Under the pieces are notes generated by a model. The model saw only the letters and a list, made by a program, of their open reading frames with translations, did no database searches and had not been told where the DNA came from. 54,726 nucleotides of DNA, from positions 1 through 54,726 of the forward strand of contig JAIPGA010000006.1 of assembly GCA_021736445.1 (NCBI GenBank). Direction: 5' to 3'. The translations under genes were made by a program, and so were the position numbers. Every line of letters begins with the position of its first letter. Positions within the stretch are counted from its first letter, which is position 1. This document shows, piece by piece, positions 25,582 through 33,634 of the stretch. The DNA comes from Synergistales bacterium (GTDB lineage Bacteria > Synergistota > Synergistia > Synergistales > Aminiphilaceae).

Positions 25582-26715
25582 CTATACAACCTCCTTAATT
25601 TTCTCGAGAATCTCGGAGGGTTTGAAAAGCTCTCCGTTGACAAGTGTCTGCTGGACAACCTCAACGCGCCCGCAGGAGGCTCGTTCGACTTCGTGTACCA
25701 TCTGGCCGCAGTTCAGTTCCGGCACGATGACCGTCTTGGCCGTATCCAGCTGCGCCTGAAGTTCTTTATCCGGGAAGGGCCACAGGGTCACGGGACGGAA
25801 GTATCCCACCTTGTGCCCGGCTGCGCGGGCCTCGCGCACTGCGCTGAGGCCGGTGCGGGCCACGCTGCCGTACCCCAGCACGATGACCTCGGCATCCTCG
25901 ATGCTTTCCGTATCGTATTTGATGATGTCGTCACGGAACCGCTCGACCTTCCGCATCACCCGCAGCATCTTCTGTTCGATCTCGGGAGCCTTGTTGGTCG
26001 GGAATCCCCACTCGTTATGGGTGAGCCCCGTGACGTGCCAGCGGTATCCGTCGCCGAAACCGGCCATGGCGGGGATGTCATCCTTGGGATCGGCCTTGTA
26101 GGGGACGAAGTCCGAGGGGGAGACCTCCGGCTTCTTCCGGTCTACAAGTGCAATGGAATCGCTCTCGGGGACGATGACCCGCTCCCGCATGTGGCCCAGC
26201 ACCTCGTCGCTGAGGATGATCACCGGCTGGCGGAACCGCTCTGCCAGGTTGAACGCATCGATCGCCAGCTCGTAGCACTCCTGCACCGACGAGGGGCAGA
26301 GTGCGATGGTGGCGTGGTCGCCGTGGGTTCCCCAGCGGGCCTGCATCACATCCTGCTGGGAGATCTTGGTGGGGAGCCCGGTGGAGGGACCGCCACGCAT
26401 CACATCGACCACCACAATGGGGACCTCCGCCTGGTAGGCGAGCCCCAGATTCTCCTGCTTCAGCGAGAAACCGGGCCCCGAGGTGGCGGTCAGCGATTTT
26501 TTCCCTGTCAGGGACGCGCCGATGGTGGCCGCGATGCTGGCGATCTCGTCTTCCATCTGGATAAAACGGCCATCTCGTTTCGGCAGCTCCTTCGACATCG
26601 TTTCGGCGATCTCGGAGGACGGCGTGATGGGGTATCCGCCGAAGAATCGGCACCCGGCGGCGAGGGCTCCCTGGGCGAGCGCTACATTGCCCTGCCAAAA
26701 TTCCGTCTTAGGCAT
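25582..26715 (-). CDS. korA: 2-oxoacid:ferredoxin oxidoreductase alpha subunit (2-oxoglutarate type)
   Basis: 377 residues. Domain I and II of OFOR: GCRFFGGYPITPSSEIAE near residue 20, MEDEIASIAATIGASLTGKK, TSGPGFSLKQEN, VDVMRGGPSTGLPTK and RWGTHGDH. This pattern is that of KorA of 2-oxoglutarate synthases, and differs from the VorB-type alpha at 52131-53204. The ATG at 26715 has AGGAG ten bases upstream; a GTG at 26724 sits too close to that site. It overlaps the ferredoxin gene by eight bases. Confidence 0.9.
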   Translation of the reverse strand: MPKTEFWQGNVALAQGALAAGCRFFGGYPITPSSEIAETMSKELPKRDGRFIQMEDEIASIAATIGASLTGKKSLTATSGPGFSLKQENLGLAYQAEVPIVVVDVMRGGPSTGLPTKISQQDVMQARWGTHGDHATIALCPSSVQECYELAIDAFNLAERFRQPVIILSDEVLGHMRERVIVPESDSIALVDRKKPEVSPSDFVPYKADPKDDIPAMAGFGDGYRWHVTGLTHNEWGFPTNKAPEIEQKMLRVMRKVERFRDDIIKYDTESIEDAEVIVLGYGSVARTGLSAVREARAAGHKVGYFRPVTLWPFPDKELQAQLDTAKTVIVPELNCGQMVHEVERASCGRVEVVQQTLVNGELFKPSEILEKIKEVV

Positions 26716-26929
26716 CCGTTCCACGCTCCTTTACCGTTATTGCCAGATCCGGGCATATATTGACGCACTGCATGCACCCGATGCAATCATCCATGCGGGC
26801 CGGCTCACTTTTCATCTTGTCGTCAAGCTCGAGAACGTTCTTGGGACAGACCGAGATGCACAGCTCACATCCCTTGCACCAACCCTTGTTGATCGTGACT
26901 GTGAATTGCTTACTCACTCGTTGCACCAT
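26708..26929 (-). CDS. korD: Ferredoxin-like delta subunit of the oxidoreductase, 2x[4Fe-4S]
   Basis: 73 residues with two CxxCxxCxxxCP motifs: Cys18/21/24/28 and Cys49/52/55/59. It passes electrons from the beta subunit cluster to soluble ferredoxin. It is the first gene of the korDABC operon. The ATG at 26929 directly abuts GGAAGG, so a downstream GTG (26917) may be used instead. Confidence 0.9.
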   Translation of the reverse strand: MVQRVSKQFTVTINKGWCKGCELCISVCPKNVLELDDKMKSEPARMDDCIGCMQCVNICPDLAITVKERGTDA

Positions 26930-26967
26930 CCTTCCGTGTGGAGCTTCGGCGCTCGAAACCGCTCGGC

Positions 26968-26996
26968 ATTATGACACTTTTTGAACAAAGTTGCAA
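26968..26996 (-). promoter_or_regulatory. Predicted promoter of korDABC
   Basis: On the minus strand: -35 TTGCAA (26996-26991), a 17-bp spacer, then -10 CATAAT (26973-26968). It gives a leader of about 30 nt before korD. Confidence 0.65.
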
Positions 26997-27070
26997 GCGC
27001 GAATTGTGAGCACATTGCGCAAAAAATACTAATTTTCCGACAATTCACCCCTGGGCGCCCTGTGGCGCGC

Positions 27071-27100
27071 CAAGAAAAAGGAGAGGGGCATCCCCTCTCC
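27071..27100 (-). terminator. Intrinsic terminator of the amino-acid dehydrogenase operon
   Basis: On the minus strand, GGAGAGGGG (27100-27092) and CCCCTCTCC (27088-27080) form a perfect 9-bp stem with a 3-base loop, followed by TTTTTCTTG. It separates this operon from the kor promoter. Confidence 0.88.
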
Positions 27101-27126
27101 CTTCAAGCCTTGCCAACACTCCCCGA

Positions 27127-28281
27127 TCAGACGACCGCCGGTTCCAGGATCAGCTCGCCTTTGGCGAAGCGTCGGTAGTGCAGCATCTCGATTGGAATGG
27201 AGGGCTCCTGCCCATTGATCAGTTCGGCCATGAGCGGCCCCGTAATGGTGGCGAACATGAACCCGTGGCCGGAATAGCCGACAGAGAGATAGAACCCCTT
27301 GATTCCGTCGGCCTCGCCGAGAATGGGCTGCTTGTCGGGGGTCATGTTGTACTGGCCGGACCACTGCCTGACAACCCTGACCTCCCTGGTGGCAGGAAGG
27401 AGCCGGGTGAACTTCCGGGACATCTTCTCCAGGAACTCCCAGGTGTTGCCGTTGGCCATGTCGTCGGGATGCCCTTCGGGGCTGCAGCCGCCGATGATCG
27501 AGCCGTTGGGGCGCTGCTGGATATAGAAGTTGCCGGTGAAGCTCATCAGCATGGGCGGACAGAGGCCGTACTCCACCGGCTCGGTGACGATGATCTGGTG
27601 CCGTTCGGAGTAGTTGGGCAGCTCGATGCCGGCCATCTTGGCCACCTGCTGGGCGTACCCGCCGGCGCAGTTCACCACCACCGGCGTGTCGATCTCGCCG
27701 CGGGTGGTCTCCACACCGGCCACCCGTCCCTTGTCCACCTTGATGCCCGTGCATTCGGTGAACTTGAGAAAGGTGACGCCCAGGCGCTTGGCGGCTTCGT
27801 GGTAGGCGTAGGTGGTCAGGAAGGGATCGGCGTGGCCGTCCCTGTCGTGATAGAAAAAGCCCGCCGCGTCCTCGGCCCAGAGGCCGGGAGCGATCTCGCA
27901 GGCCTCCTCCCTGGACAGCTCCCGGGAGGCGATGCCCATTCGGTTCTGCAGACCTACGCTCTGTTTCAGCTGCTGGTACTCCTTGTCGCCGTAGGCGATC
28001 ATGATGTAGCCACCCTGATGCAGGTCGATCTTCATGCCCAGTTCCTCTTCGAGGTTTTCAAAGTTCTCCAGGCAGGCCAGACCAAGACGGCAGTTCATCT
28101 CTGTTCCCCACTGCGCCCTGATGCCGGCGCCGCAGCGGCCGGAGGAACCGGAGCAGAGGGAATCCTTTTCAAGGACAACCACATCCTTGATGCCGAGTTT
28201 GGCCAGATTGTAGGCCAGAGAGCAGCCCTGCACGCCGCTCCCGATGATCACCGCATCGGCGCTCTTCTTCCACTCGGCCAT
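27127..28281 (-). CDS. FAD-dependent amino-acid dehydrogenase catalytic (beta) subunit
   Basis: 384 residues, DAO-superfamily flavoprotein. The Rossmann motif GSGVQGCSLAYNLAKLG is at about residues 14-30, and VVLEKDSLCSGSSGRCGAG follows. The C-terminal SVGYSGHGFMFA is the FAD-contact strand of HcnC, sarcosine oxidase beta and proline dehydrogenase beta proteins. It likely oxidises an amino or imino acid (proline, hydroxyproline, sarcosine, glycine or an opine). The substrate cannot be told from sequence. The ATG at 28281 overlaps the TGA of the preceding small iron-sulfur gene. It is the last gene of a five-gene operon. Confidence 0.85.
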   Translation of the reverse strand: MAEWKKSADAVIIGSGVQGCSLAYNLAKLGIKDVVVLEKDSLCSGSSGRCGAGIRAQWGTEMNCRLGLACLENFENLEEELGMKIDLHQGGYIMIAYGDKEYQQLKQSVGLQNRMGIASRELSREEACEIAPGLWAEDAAGFFYHDRDGHADPFLTTYAYHEAAKRLGVTFLKFTECTGIKVDKGRVAGVETTRGEIDTPVVVNCAGGYAQQVAKMAGIELPNYSERHQIIVTEPVEYGLCPPMLMSFTGNFYIQQRPNGSIIGGCSPEGHPDDMANGNTWEFLEKMSRKFTRLLPATREVRVVRQWSGQYNMTPDKQPILGEADGIKGFYLSVGYSGHGFMFATITGPLMAELINGQEPSIPIEMLHYRRFAKGELILEPAVV

Positions 28282-28562
28282 CAGTCGTCGCCCCCCTCGG
28301 CCAGCAAACCGAGCTTGACGGGCTTGCTGGGCGGGCGGAAGGTGCCCGGCGGAACCTCGCTGTAGGGGGTGCCGGTCATCCTGGAGATCTCCCGCAGGAT
28401 GATGTCCCGGCACCCGCGGCCCTGGCAGGGGCCCATCCCGACCCGCAGCACCCGCTTCAGCTCGTCGAATGTGTCGTATCCCTTGGCGATCCACTCGCGG
28501 ATCTCGCCCATGGTGACCTCTTCGCAGCGGCAGACGACGATTTCGTTGCTCTTGTCAGCCAT
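28281..28562 (-). CDS. BFD-like [2Fe-2S] protein of the dehydrogenase complex
   Basis: 93 residues. It matches the bacterioferritin-associated-ferredoxin-like [2Fe-2S] domain: Cys11 and Cys13 (CRCE), then Cys46 and Cys51 (GPCQGRGC). In HcnB and sarcosine oxidase alpha this domain is normally fused to the NAD(P)/FAD subunit; here it is a separate gene between the 4Fe-4S subunit and the beta subunit. This position matches the small subunit gene of archaeal dye-linked L-proline dehydrogenase clusters, as I recall them. Confidence 0.85.
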   Translation of the reverse strand: MADKSNEIVVCRCEEVTMGEIREWIAKGYDTFDELKRVLRVGMGPCQGRGCRDIILREISRMTGTPYSEVPPGTFRPPSKPVKLGLLAEGGDD

Positions 28563-28564
28563 CT

Positions 28565-29071
28565 CTACACCACCTTCACGGCACGTACGTCGTTGACCTT
28601 GTCCCTGGGGACGCTGACGTGGACCACCAGGGTGCTGTCTTTCCAGGGTTCCTGCACGTTCACGACGTTGCTCCGGCAGACTTCCCGGCCTTCCCGGTCC
28701 AGGCAGGCGACCTCCTGGCCTTTCTCGGGGCGGGGCAGCATCTCGTAGGGGAGCTTCATCAGGGCTTCGTCTTTGCCGCCGTAGGTGAGGTCCACGACGA
28801 AGCAGGCGAGGCCGGGGCACTTGGCGACGCACATGGCGCAGCCGGTGCACTTGCTGTAGTCGATGGTGGGCACGTCGTTGATGTCTTTGAAGGGCTGCAC
28901 GGCGCCGGTGGGGCAGCTGGTGTGGCAGGGGTTGCAGGGGATCCGCTGGGGGCATTCGATGATGACGAGTCCGTTGGCTTTGTTCTCCCACAGATCTTTC
29001 GGCGGGGTGACGGCGCCGGCACGCTCTTCGGTGAGCACGCCGCTGTTGAAGAGCTGTTCTTTCTCTGTCAT
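28565..29071 (-). CDS. 4Fe-4S electron-transfer subunit of the dehydrogenase complex
   Basis: 168 residues. Two clusters are likely: Cys40, 46, 49 and 53 (with CNPCHTSCP), and Cys75, 78, 81 and 85 (CTGCAMCVAKCP). A beta-rich C-terminal part (about 95-168) has no cysteine set, apart from two isolated Cys. It probably relays electrons between flavin subunits. The ATG at 29071 follows GGGAGG by nine bases. It sits between the alpha subunit and the BFD-like gene. Confidence 0.85.
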   Translation of the reverse strand: MTEKEQLFNSGVLTEERAGAVTPPKDLWENKANGLVIIECPQRIPCNPCHTSCPTGAVQPFKDINDVPTIDYSKCTGCAMCVAKCPGLACFVVDLTYGGKDEALMKLPYEMLPRPEKGQEVACLDREGREVCRSNVVNVQEPWKDSTLVVHVSVPRDKVNDVRAVKVV

Positions 29072-29075
29072 GGCT

Positions 29076-30176
29076 TTATACCTCCCAGCAGGTCTGGCAG
29101 ACTTCTTCGAGCCCGCTGCGGATCTTGGCGCCCACTTCTCCGGCACGGAGGTGGTTCAGCCGCTCGCGCAGATGCCTGGATTTCTCCCTGATGTCTTCTT
29201 CGTTCCCGTGCCGCAGGGAGGCGGCGGCGAAGACTCCGGCGATCTGTCCTTCCACCATGGCCGACGAGGCTTCTTCGATTCCGGCGGCGTCTCCGGCGAC
29301 CCAGAAATCGGGGTTGCTGGTCCGCATGTCGTCGCTCCGCAGCGGCACGTATCCGCAGAGCTGCGGGACGAAACGCATCTCTGCATCGGCTTGCCAGAGG
29401 AGTTCGCAGGTGGGGGTGAGGCCGACGGCCATGCAGATGATGTCGCAGTCGATGTTCTTGGGATCGCCCACGGGCTGGAAGTTCTCGTTGATCTCCTGGA
29501 TGACGGCGCCTTCTACGATGCCCTCGCCGTAGGCTTCGCTGACGGTGTGGCGCAGGTAGATGGGAACGCCCAGGCGGCGGATCTTCGCGGCGTGTACCCA
29601 GTACCCGCCGACTTTGGGCATGGCTTCCACGACGCCGGCGATGTCCACGCCTGCCTGCATGAGCTGGTAGCTGACGATGAGGCCGATGTTCCCTGCTCCT
29701 ACCATGAGCACCCGGTCACCGGGCAGGACGCCGTAGACGTTCATCAGGGTCTGGACGGCTCCGGCTCCGTAGACGCCGGGCATGTCGTTGTTGGGGAAGG
29801 GGATGAGCCGCTCCTGCGCTCCGGTGGCGACGATGACTTTCCTGGGTTTCATCCGGAAGTATTCGTCTTCGCCGATGGTACAGGACACCACGCCGTCTTC
29901 TTTGTAGTACCCTGTGGCGGTACAGTTGGAGAGGATGGTGACCTTGTCTTTCAGTCCTTCCAGCTCGTCAAAGAGGATGTCGCCGATCTTGTACCCCCGG
30001 GTCCCGGCGTGCTCCTCCCGGGAACCGAAAAACTTGTGGGTCTGCTTGATGAGCTGGCCGCCGAGCCGAAGGTCGCTGTCCACGACGGTGACCTCCGCTC
30101 CCAGTTTCGCTGCTTCCACGGCCGCCGAAAGTCCGGCCGGGCCTCCTCCGATTACGAGTACCTCTGTCTGACGCAC
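29076..30176 (-). CDS. NAD(P)/FAD-dependent oxidoreductase (alpha) subunit of the dehydrogenase complex
   Basis: 366 residues. FAD-binding GGGPAGLSAAVEAAKLG at about 10-26, ATGAQERLIPFP near 122, a second dinucleotide motif VGAGNIGLIVSYQL near 160, and WVAGDAAGIEEAS near 300, as in HcnB, SoxA and opine oxidase A proteins. It would accept electrons from the catalytic flavin subunit and pass them to NAD(P)+ or another acceptor. The HcnA-like domain and the BFD domain, fused in many relatives, are separate genes on either side. Confidence 0.87.
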   Translation of the reverse strand: MRQTEVLVIGGGPAGLSAAVEAAKLGAEVTVVDSDLRLGGQLIKQTHKFFGSREEHAGTRGYKIGDILFDELEGLKDKVTILSNCTATGYYKEDGVVSCTIGEDEYFRMKPRKVIVATGAQERLIPFPNNDMPGVYGAGAVQTLMNVYGVLPGDRVLMVGAGNIGLIVSYQLMQAGVDIAGVVEAMPKVGGYWVHAAKIRRLGVPIYLRHTVSEAYGEGIVEGAVIQEINENFQPVGDPKNIDCDIICMAVGLTPTCELLWQADAEMRFVPQLCGYVPLRSDDMRTSNPDFWVAGDAAGIEEASSAMVEGQIAGVFAAASLRHGNEEDIREKSRHLRERLNHLRAGEVGAKIRSGLEEVCQTCWEV

Positions 30177-30189
30177 CTGATCTACCCCC

Positions 30190-30510
30190 TTACGCCTTCT
30201 CCGGGCTGATGACGCCTTTGCCCTTCTGTGTCTCCACCTGCATTCCCTCGCTCAGGGGCGTCACGCAGGTACGCACGTTCGGTACGCCGTCGACGACCAT
30301 GAAGCAGGAAGAACACTTTCCGATGGCGCAGAAAAACCCCCGCGTCCGTTCCATCTCCGGCGTGACCCGGTAGGTCCGGACACCGTTGGCGTGCAGCGCC
30401 GCCGCGATGGGCTCGCCTTCAAAACCTTCCATGGGTTTCCCGTCAAAGGAGAACGTCACGCGACGTCCGTGGGAAAAATCCAGTATCGGATGCTCCTCGA
30501 TCAGTTTCAA
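30190..30510 (-). CDS. HcnA-like [2Fe-2S] ferredoxin subunit of the dehydrogenase complex
   Basis: 106 residues. Plant-type [2Fe-2S] ligands are at Cys61, 66, 69 and 82 (FFCAIGKCSSC...RTC), the layout of HcnA and of the N-terminus of sarcosine oxidase alpha. It includes FDGKPMEGFEGEPIAAAL. The TTG at 30510 is chosen because AAGGAGGGG lies seven bases upstream and earlier codons have no family match. It is the first gene of the five-gene operon, 13 bases before the alpha gene. Confidence 0.85.
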   Translation of the reverse strand: MKLIEEHPILDFSHGRRVTFSFDGKPMEGFEGEPIAAALHANGVRTYRVTPEMERTRGFFCAIGKCSSCFMVVDGVPNVRTCVTPLSEGMQVETQKGKGVISPEKA

Positions 30511-30607
30511 TACTTCACCCCTCCTTGTTGGATATACTCGGTGCCAGCATGCAACGCCGTTTTCGTCCCTGCGAACCACCCCCACAGCTCCTGAAGCGAG
30601 GTTCAAC

Positions 30608-30627
30608 TGTATCCAGTATATGATACA
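30608..30627. promoter_or_regulatory. Candidate operator of the amino-acid dehydrogenase operon
   Basis: TGTATC (30608-30613) and GATACA (30622-30627) form a perfect inverted repeat with an AT-rich 8-base centre. It spans the predicted transcription start. A repressor would block the promoter here. No regulator gene is adjacent. Confidence 0.5.
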
Positions 30628-30630
30628 TAA

Positions 30631-30659
30631 TTTATAGCACTCCGTTCACAAGCCCGCAA
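30631..30659 (-). promoter_or_regulatory. Predicted promoter of the amino-acid dehydrogenase operon
   Basis: On the minus strand: -35 TTGCGG (30659-30654), a 17-bp spacer, then -10 TATAAA (30636-30631). The expected start point is near 30624, within the inverted repeat listed separately. Confidence 0.5.
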
Positions 30660-30667
30660 GGCACAGC

Positions 30668-31324
30668 TTACCCGATATCGGGGCTGCGGAGATAATTGCC
30701 CTGGATCGTGTCCGGGGCAACCGCCTGATCGATCCGTCTCCCGCCGATGCGCGCCACCGTCCCTCCCCGGGCCGTAATGCCGTCTATCACCGGCATTGCG
30801 GCCCCTTCAAGGAACGAAAGAGAGGCCCGGTCGTTACAGAGGACCGTGGTGCGCTCCTCCGATGCAAGAATCTTTAGACATTCGTCTTCCGGCATCACCG
30901 TCTCGCCGAGAATGGAGCAGAGCCCCCCTTCATCGGTGCAGAGGAACCCCCCAGTAAAGACAAGATTCCTTCTGGCCCGAACGACAGGATAGACCCTCCT
31001 GCCGGGGACCGGAAGCTGCCACGCCATGGCCTCCAGCGTACTCACCGGGCAGACGGGAATCCCCAGTCCATGCGCCAGGGCGGCCCCGTAGGCGAGGCCC
31101 ACCCTGATCCCAGTGAAGTAGCCGGGGCCGTTGGCGATGGCGATGAGGTCGAGATCCTGAAGGGAACAGCCAAGAGAGGCAAAGAGATGATCCACCAGAC
31201 CGGGAAGCGCGGAGGCCTGCCGCCGGCCGGAAACAAGCGTGGTCTCGCCGATACAGCTACCATCTTCTACGAGCCCGATATTGGTCGCACGCAGCGAACA
31301 GTCGATTCCAAGGGTCACACCCAT
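30668..31324 (-). CDS. tsaB: tRNA threonylcarbamoyladenosine biosynthesis protein TsaB
   Basis: 218 residues of the ASKHA fold. TsaB is a non-catalytic partner of TsaD in making t6A37 of ANN-decoding tRNAs. Visible: LGIDCSLRATNIGLV at the start, AIANGPGYFTGIRVGLAYG (the family GPGSFTGLRIG motif with Tyr for Ser) at about 64-82, and VYPVVRARRN. Its ATG overlaps the TsaE stop (ATGA). The C-terminal NYLRSPDIG is common in the family. Confidence 0.92.
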   Translation of the reverse strand: MGVTLGIDCSLRATNIGLVEDGSCIGETTLVSGRRQASALPGLVDHLFASLGCSLQDLDLIAIANGPGYFTGIRVGLAYGAALAHGLGIPVCPVSTLEAMAWQLPVPGRRVYPVVRARRNLVFTGGFLCTDEGGLCSILGETVMPEDECLKILASEERTTVLCNDRASLSFLEGAAMPVIDGITARGGTVARIGGRRIDQAVAPDTIQGNYLRSPDIG

Positions 31325-31830
31325 CACTCCACCTCCCTCTCCGCGGACGCGGCGTCCGCCCCCGCCAGGGCCGCCATGGCACCGTCCAGGGAGATCCATG
31401 CCCGGTTCCCCCGGGCGGTGAGACGACAGGATCGCGGGGCGTTCCACGGCTGCGTCCCGACACCTTCCCCGAAGGCAAGCGTGATGCGCCAGACATCACT
31501 GCCCGGGGGGCGGCGCCACCGTTCGGCCCATTCGACAAGGAGAAGCGCGCCCTCCCGGGCGTACTCCTCCAGTTCCAGCTCGCCCACCTCTTCCGGAGCA
31601 ATGCGGTAGAGGTCGGCATGGACCACATGGACGGTCCCTCTATACTCGTTGACCAGGGTGAACGATGGGCTCCTCGTCTCCGCTGTCCCCAGACGGGCTG
31701 CGATAGCCCGGACCAACTCCGTCTTCCCCGTCCCGAGTTCGCCGTCGAGCAACACAATGAGTCCTTCGTAGGCGGATTCCGCCAGAACGCGCCCCAACTG
31801 CTGCGTCTCGGCGAGATCCTCCAGATACAA
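31324..31830 (-). CDS. tsaE: tRNA threonylcarbamoyladenosine biosynthesis ATPase TsaE
   Basis: 168 residues. The P-loop GELGTGKT is at 30-37, with SPSFTLVNEYRG and HADLYRI, both TsaE family marks. It hydrolyses ATP in the TsaBDE complex that makes t6A. The TTG start at 31830 has AAGGAG six bases upstream. The C-terminal 20 residues (Ala/Asp-rich) extend past the usual core. It couples to tsaB by a 4-base overlap. Confidence 0.92.
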   Translation of the reverse strand: MYLEDLAETQQLGRVLAESAYEGLIVLLDGELGTGKTELVRAIAARLGTAETRSPSFTLVNEYRGTVHVVHADLYRIAPEEVGELELEEYAREGALLLVEWAERWRRPPGSDVWRITLAFGEGVGTQPWNAPRSCRLTARGNRAWISLDGAMAALAGADAASAEREVE

Positions 31831-31881
31831 TCGATACTCCTTCAGCCCTATCCCTCCGTCTCGATCAGGGTTTCCATACAG

Positions 31882-32112
31882 TCACTTCTTCCCCCGCGCC
31901 ATCAGGATCAGCAGAAGCGTCCCGCCCGCGAGCGCCGCCAGAACGGTGACCGCAGACCCCACAGGCCACCCTCGGTGCAGGGATTTGGTGGCCAGCAGAA
32001 AGCCCAGGGCGATCACAAAGGCACCCAGGGTGAACTTCAATCCCCTGATCCGGGTCTCCTCGGTGCGCCGTTCCTCCTCCTCCCAGTCCACGCGCCGTCT
32101 CTTTCTAGTCAT
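31882..32112 (-). CDS. Small two-helix membrane protein of unknown function
   Basis: 76 residues. A strongly charged N-terminus (about 1-25, Arg and Glu clusters) is followed by two hydrophobic helices (about 27-43 and 50-68) and a basic end (ARGKK). I do not recognise a family. It starts at ATG 32112, overlapping the end of nnr by eight bases, and precedes tsaE by 51 bases, so it is co-transcribed. The positive-inside pattern suggests both ends are cytoplasmic. Confidence 0.65.
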   Translation of the reverse strand: MTRKRRRVDWEEEERRTEETRIRGLKFTLGAFVIALGFLLATKSLHRGWPVGSAVTVLAALAGGTLLLILMARGKK

Positions 32113-33634
32113 CGGCGGGACACCCCAGGACCTTCGGGACAGCATGGGCGATCTCCGAGGCCAGCAGCCCCTCCTCGGAGCAGCTCTCCCCCGCCGCCTC
32201 TCCGGCCATGGCATGGAGGAGGGCGCCTGCGGCGGCCGCTCTCTCCGGCGGATGCCCCTTCGCCATCAGTGAGGCGATGACACCGCCCAGGACATCCCCG
32301 GAACCGGGGACCGCCAGCCGGGGGCCGCCCCGGTCCACCACAAAGACACGATGTGCATCGGCCACCAGGGTGTTCGCCCCTTTGAGCAGGCAGCAGCCGT
32401 ACCGTCCCGCCAACTGCCGGACGGCATCCATCCGTGCATCGGCGACACCGGCGACACTGCTCCCCAGCAGTCGGGCGGCCTCCCCTTCATGGGGGGTGAG
32501 GACGGTGTCACCGCGGAAGCGCCGCACCGTCTGCACAGCCAGGGCGTAGAGGGCATCGGCGTCAACAACCATGGGGATATCCAGCTCTTCCCACAGGGAG
32601 GCGCAAAGCTGGACAGTGGACTCCTCCCTGCCGCAGCCGGGGCCCAGCACCACCACATCCGCACGCTCCGTCCAGGCGCGGACCGTCTCCATTGCATCGG
32701 GGCCGAGCACATCGCCCGGACAGGCGCTCTGGACAACGGCCTCGGGGAGCTGGGCGGCACAGCTTCCGGCCGCCGCCTCCGGCACCAGCAGGACCACCAG
32801 CCCCGCTCCGGCCCGGAGCGCGCCGAGAGCGGTCAGCACCGGTGCGCTCCGGTAGAAGGCACTCCCACCGACCACAAGGACAACACCCTCCCGCGATTTG
32901 TGGGTGTCCTTCGCCCTTCCGGGATAGAAGGCCCGCAGCTCGGCGGGCTCCATCAGCGCGTACCCGCTCTCCTGGGGGAAGACCGCCTTCCCGGGCACGC
33001 CGATGGGCACAACCGTTATCTCCCCGGCCGCCTCCCGCGCAGGCATTGTGTAGAGACCGGCCTTGGCCCCCAGAAAGGTGGCGGTGAGGTCCGCCCGGAA
33101 GAAGAGATCTGCCCGTTCGCCTGTGGTCGCATCGATCCCGCTGGGGACATCCAGGGCCGCAGCGGGCGCACCGCAGTTGCGGCAGAAGGTGAGCAGACGC
33201 TCGATCTCGCCCCGCGGCGCCCCCTTGCTCCCGGTTCCCAGAAGGGCGTCGACAACCAGATCCGTCCTGTCGAGCAACCCTCCTATCTCGCGATCGGCCA
33301 GTGCGCCGGACAGATGGAGCGGAATCCCCAGACGCTCCGCGATGCCCCTGTTCAGCGCGGCATCCCCCCGATACCGCCCGGCCTCGGCCGTTGCGACGAC
33401 CACCGGCTCCACACCGTTGATCGCGAGGTGCCTGGCCGCCACGAATCCGTCACCGCCGTTGTTCCCCGGGCCGGCGAGGACCACGGCCCTCCGCGTCTTC
33501 GGGAAACGGCGCAGGATCTCCCGGACAGCCCCTCCTCCGGCGTTTTCCATCAGCAGTTCTCCGGGAATCTGCATGTCCTCGATGGCCCTGCGGTCCGCTT
33601 CACGTACCTGTTCCGCCGTATAGAGATGCCTCAT
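32105..33634 (-). CDS. nnr: Bifunctional NAD(P)H-hydrate epimerase / ADP-dependent NAD(P)H-hydrate dehydratase
   Basis: 509 residues, a fusion typical of bacterial Nnr/YjeF. The N-terminal epimerase domain (about 1-210) has AGPGNNGGDGFVAARHL. The C-terminal ribokinase-like dehydratase (about 220-500) has VVLGPGCG, LTPHEGEAARLL and VPGSGDVLGGVIASLMA. The enzyme repairs hydrated NADH and NADPH in the cytoplasm. The start overlaps acpS by four bases. Confidence 0.93.
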   Translation of the reverse strand: MRHLYTAEQVREADRRAIEDMQIPGELLMENAGGGAVREILRRFPKTRRAVVLAGPGNNGGDGFVAARHLAINGVEPVVVATAEAGRYRGDAALNRGIAERLGIPLHLSGALADREIGGLLDRTDLVVDALLGTGSKGAPRGEIERLLTFCRNCGAPAAALDVPSGIDATTGERADLFFRADLTATFLGAKAGLYTMPAREAAGEITVVPIGVPGKAVFPQESGYALMEPAELRAFYPGRAKDTHKSREGVVLVVGGSAFYRSAPVLTALGALRAGAGLVVLLVPEAAAGSCAAQLPEAVVQSACPGDVLGPDAMETVRAWTERADVVVLGPGCGREESTVQLCASLWEELDIPMVVDADALYALAVQTVRRFRGDTVLTPHEGEAARLLGSSVAGVADARMDAVRQLAGRYGCCLLKGANTLVADAHRVFVVDRGGPRLAVPGSGDVLGGVIASLMAKGHPPERAAAAGALLHAMAGEAAGESCSEEGLLASEIAHAVPKVLGCPADD

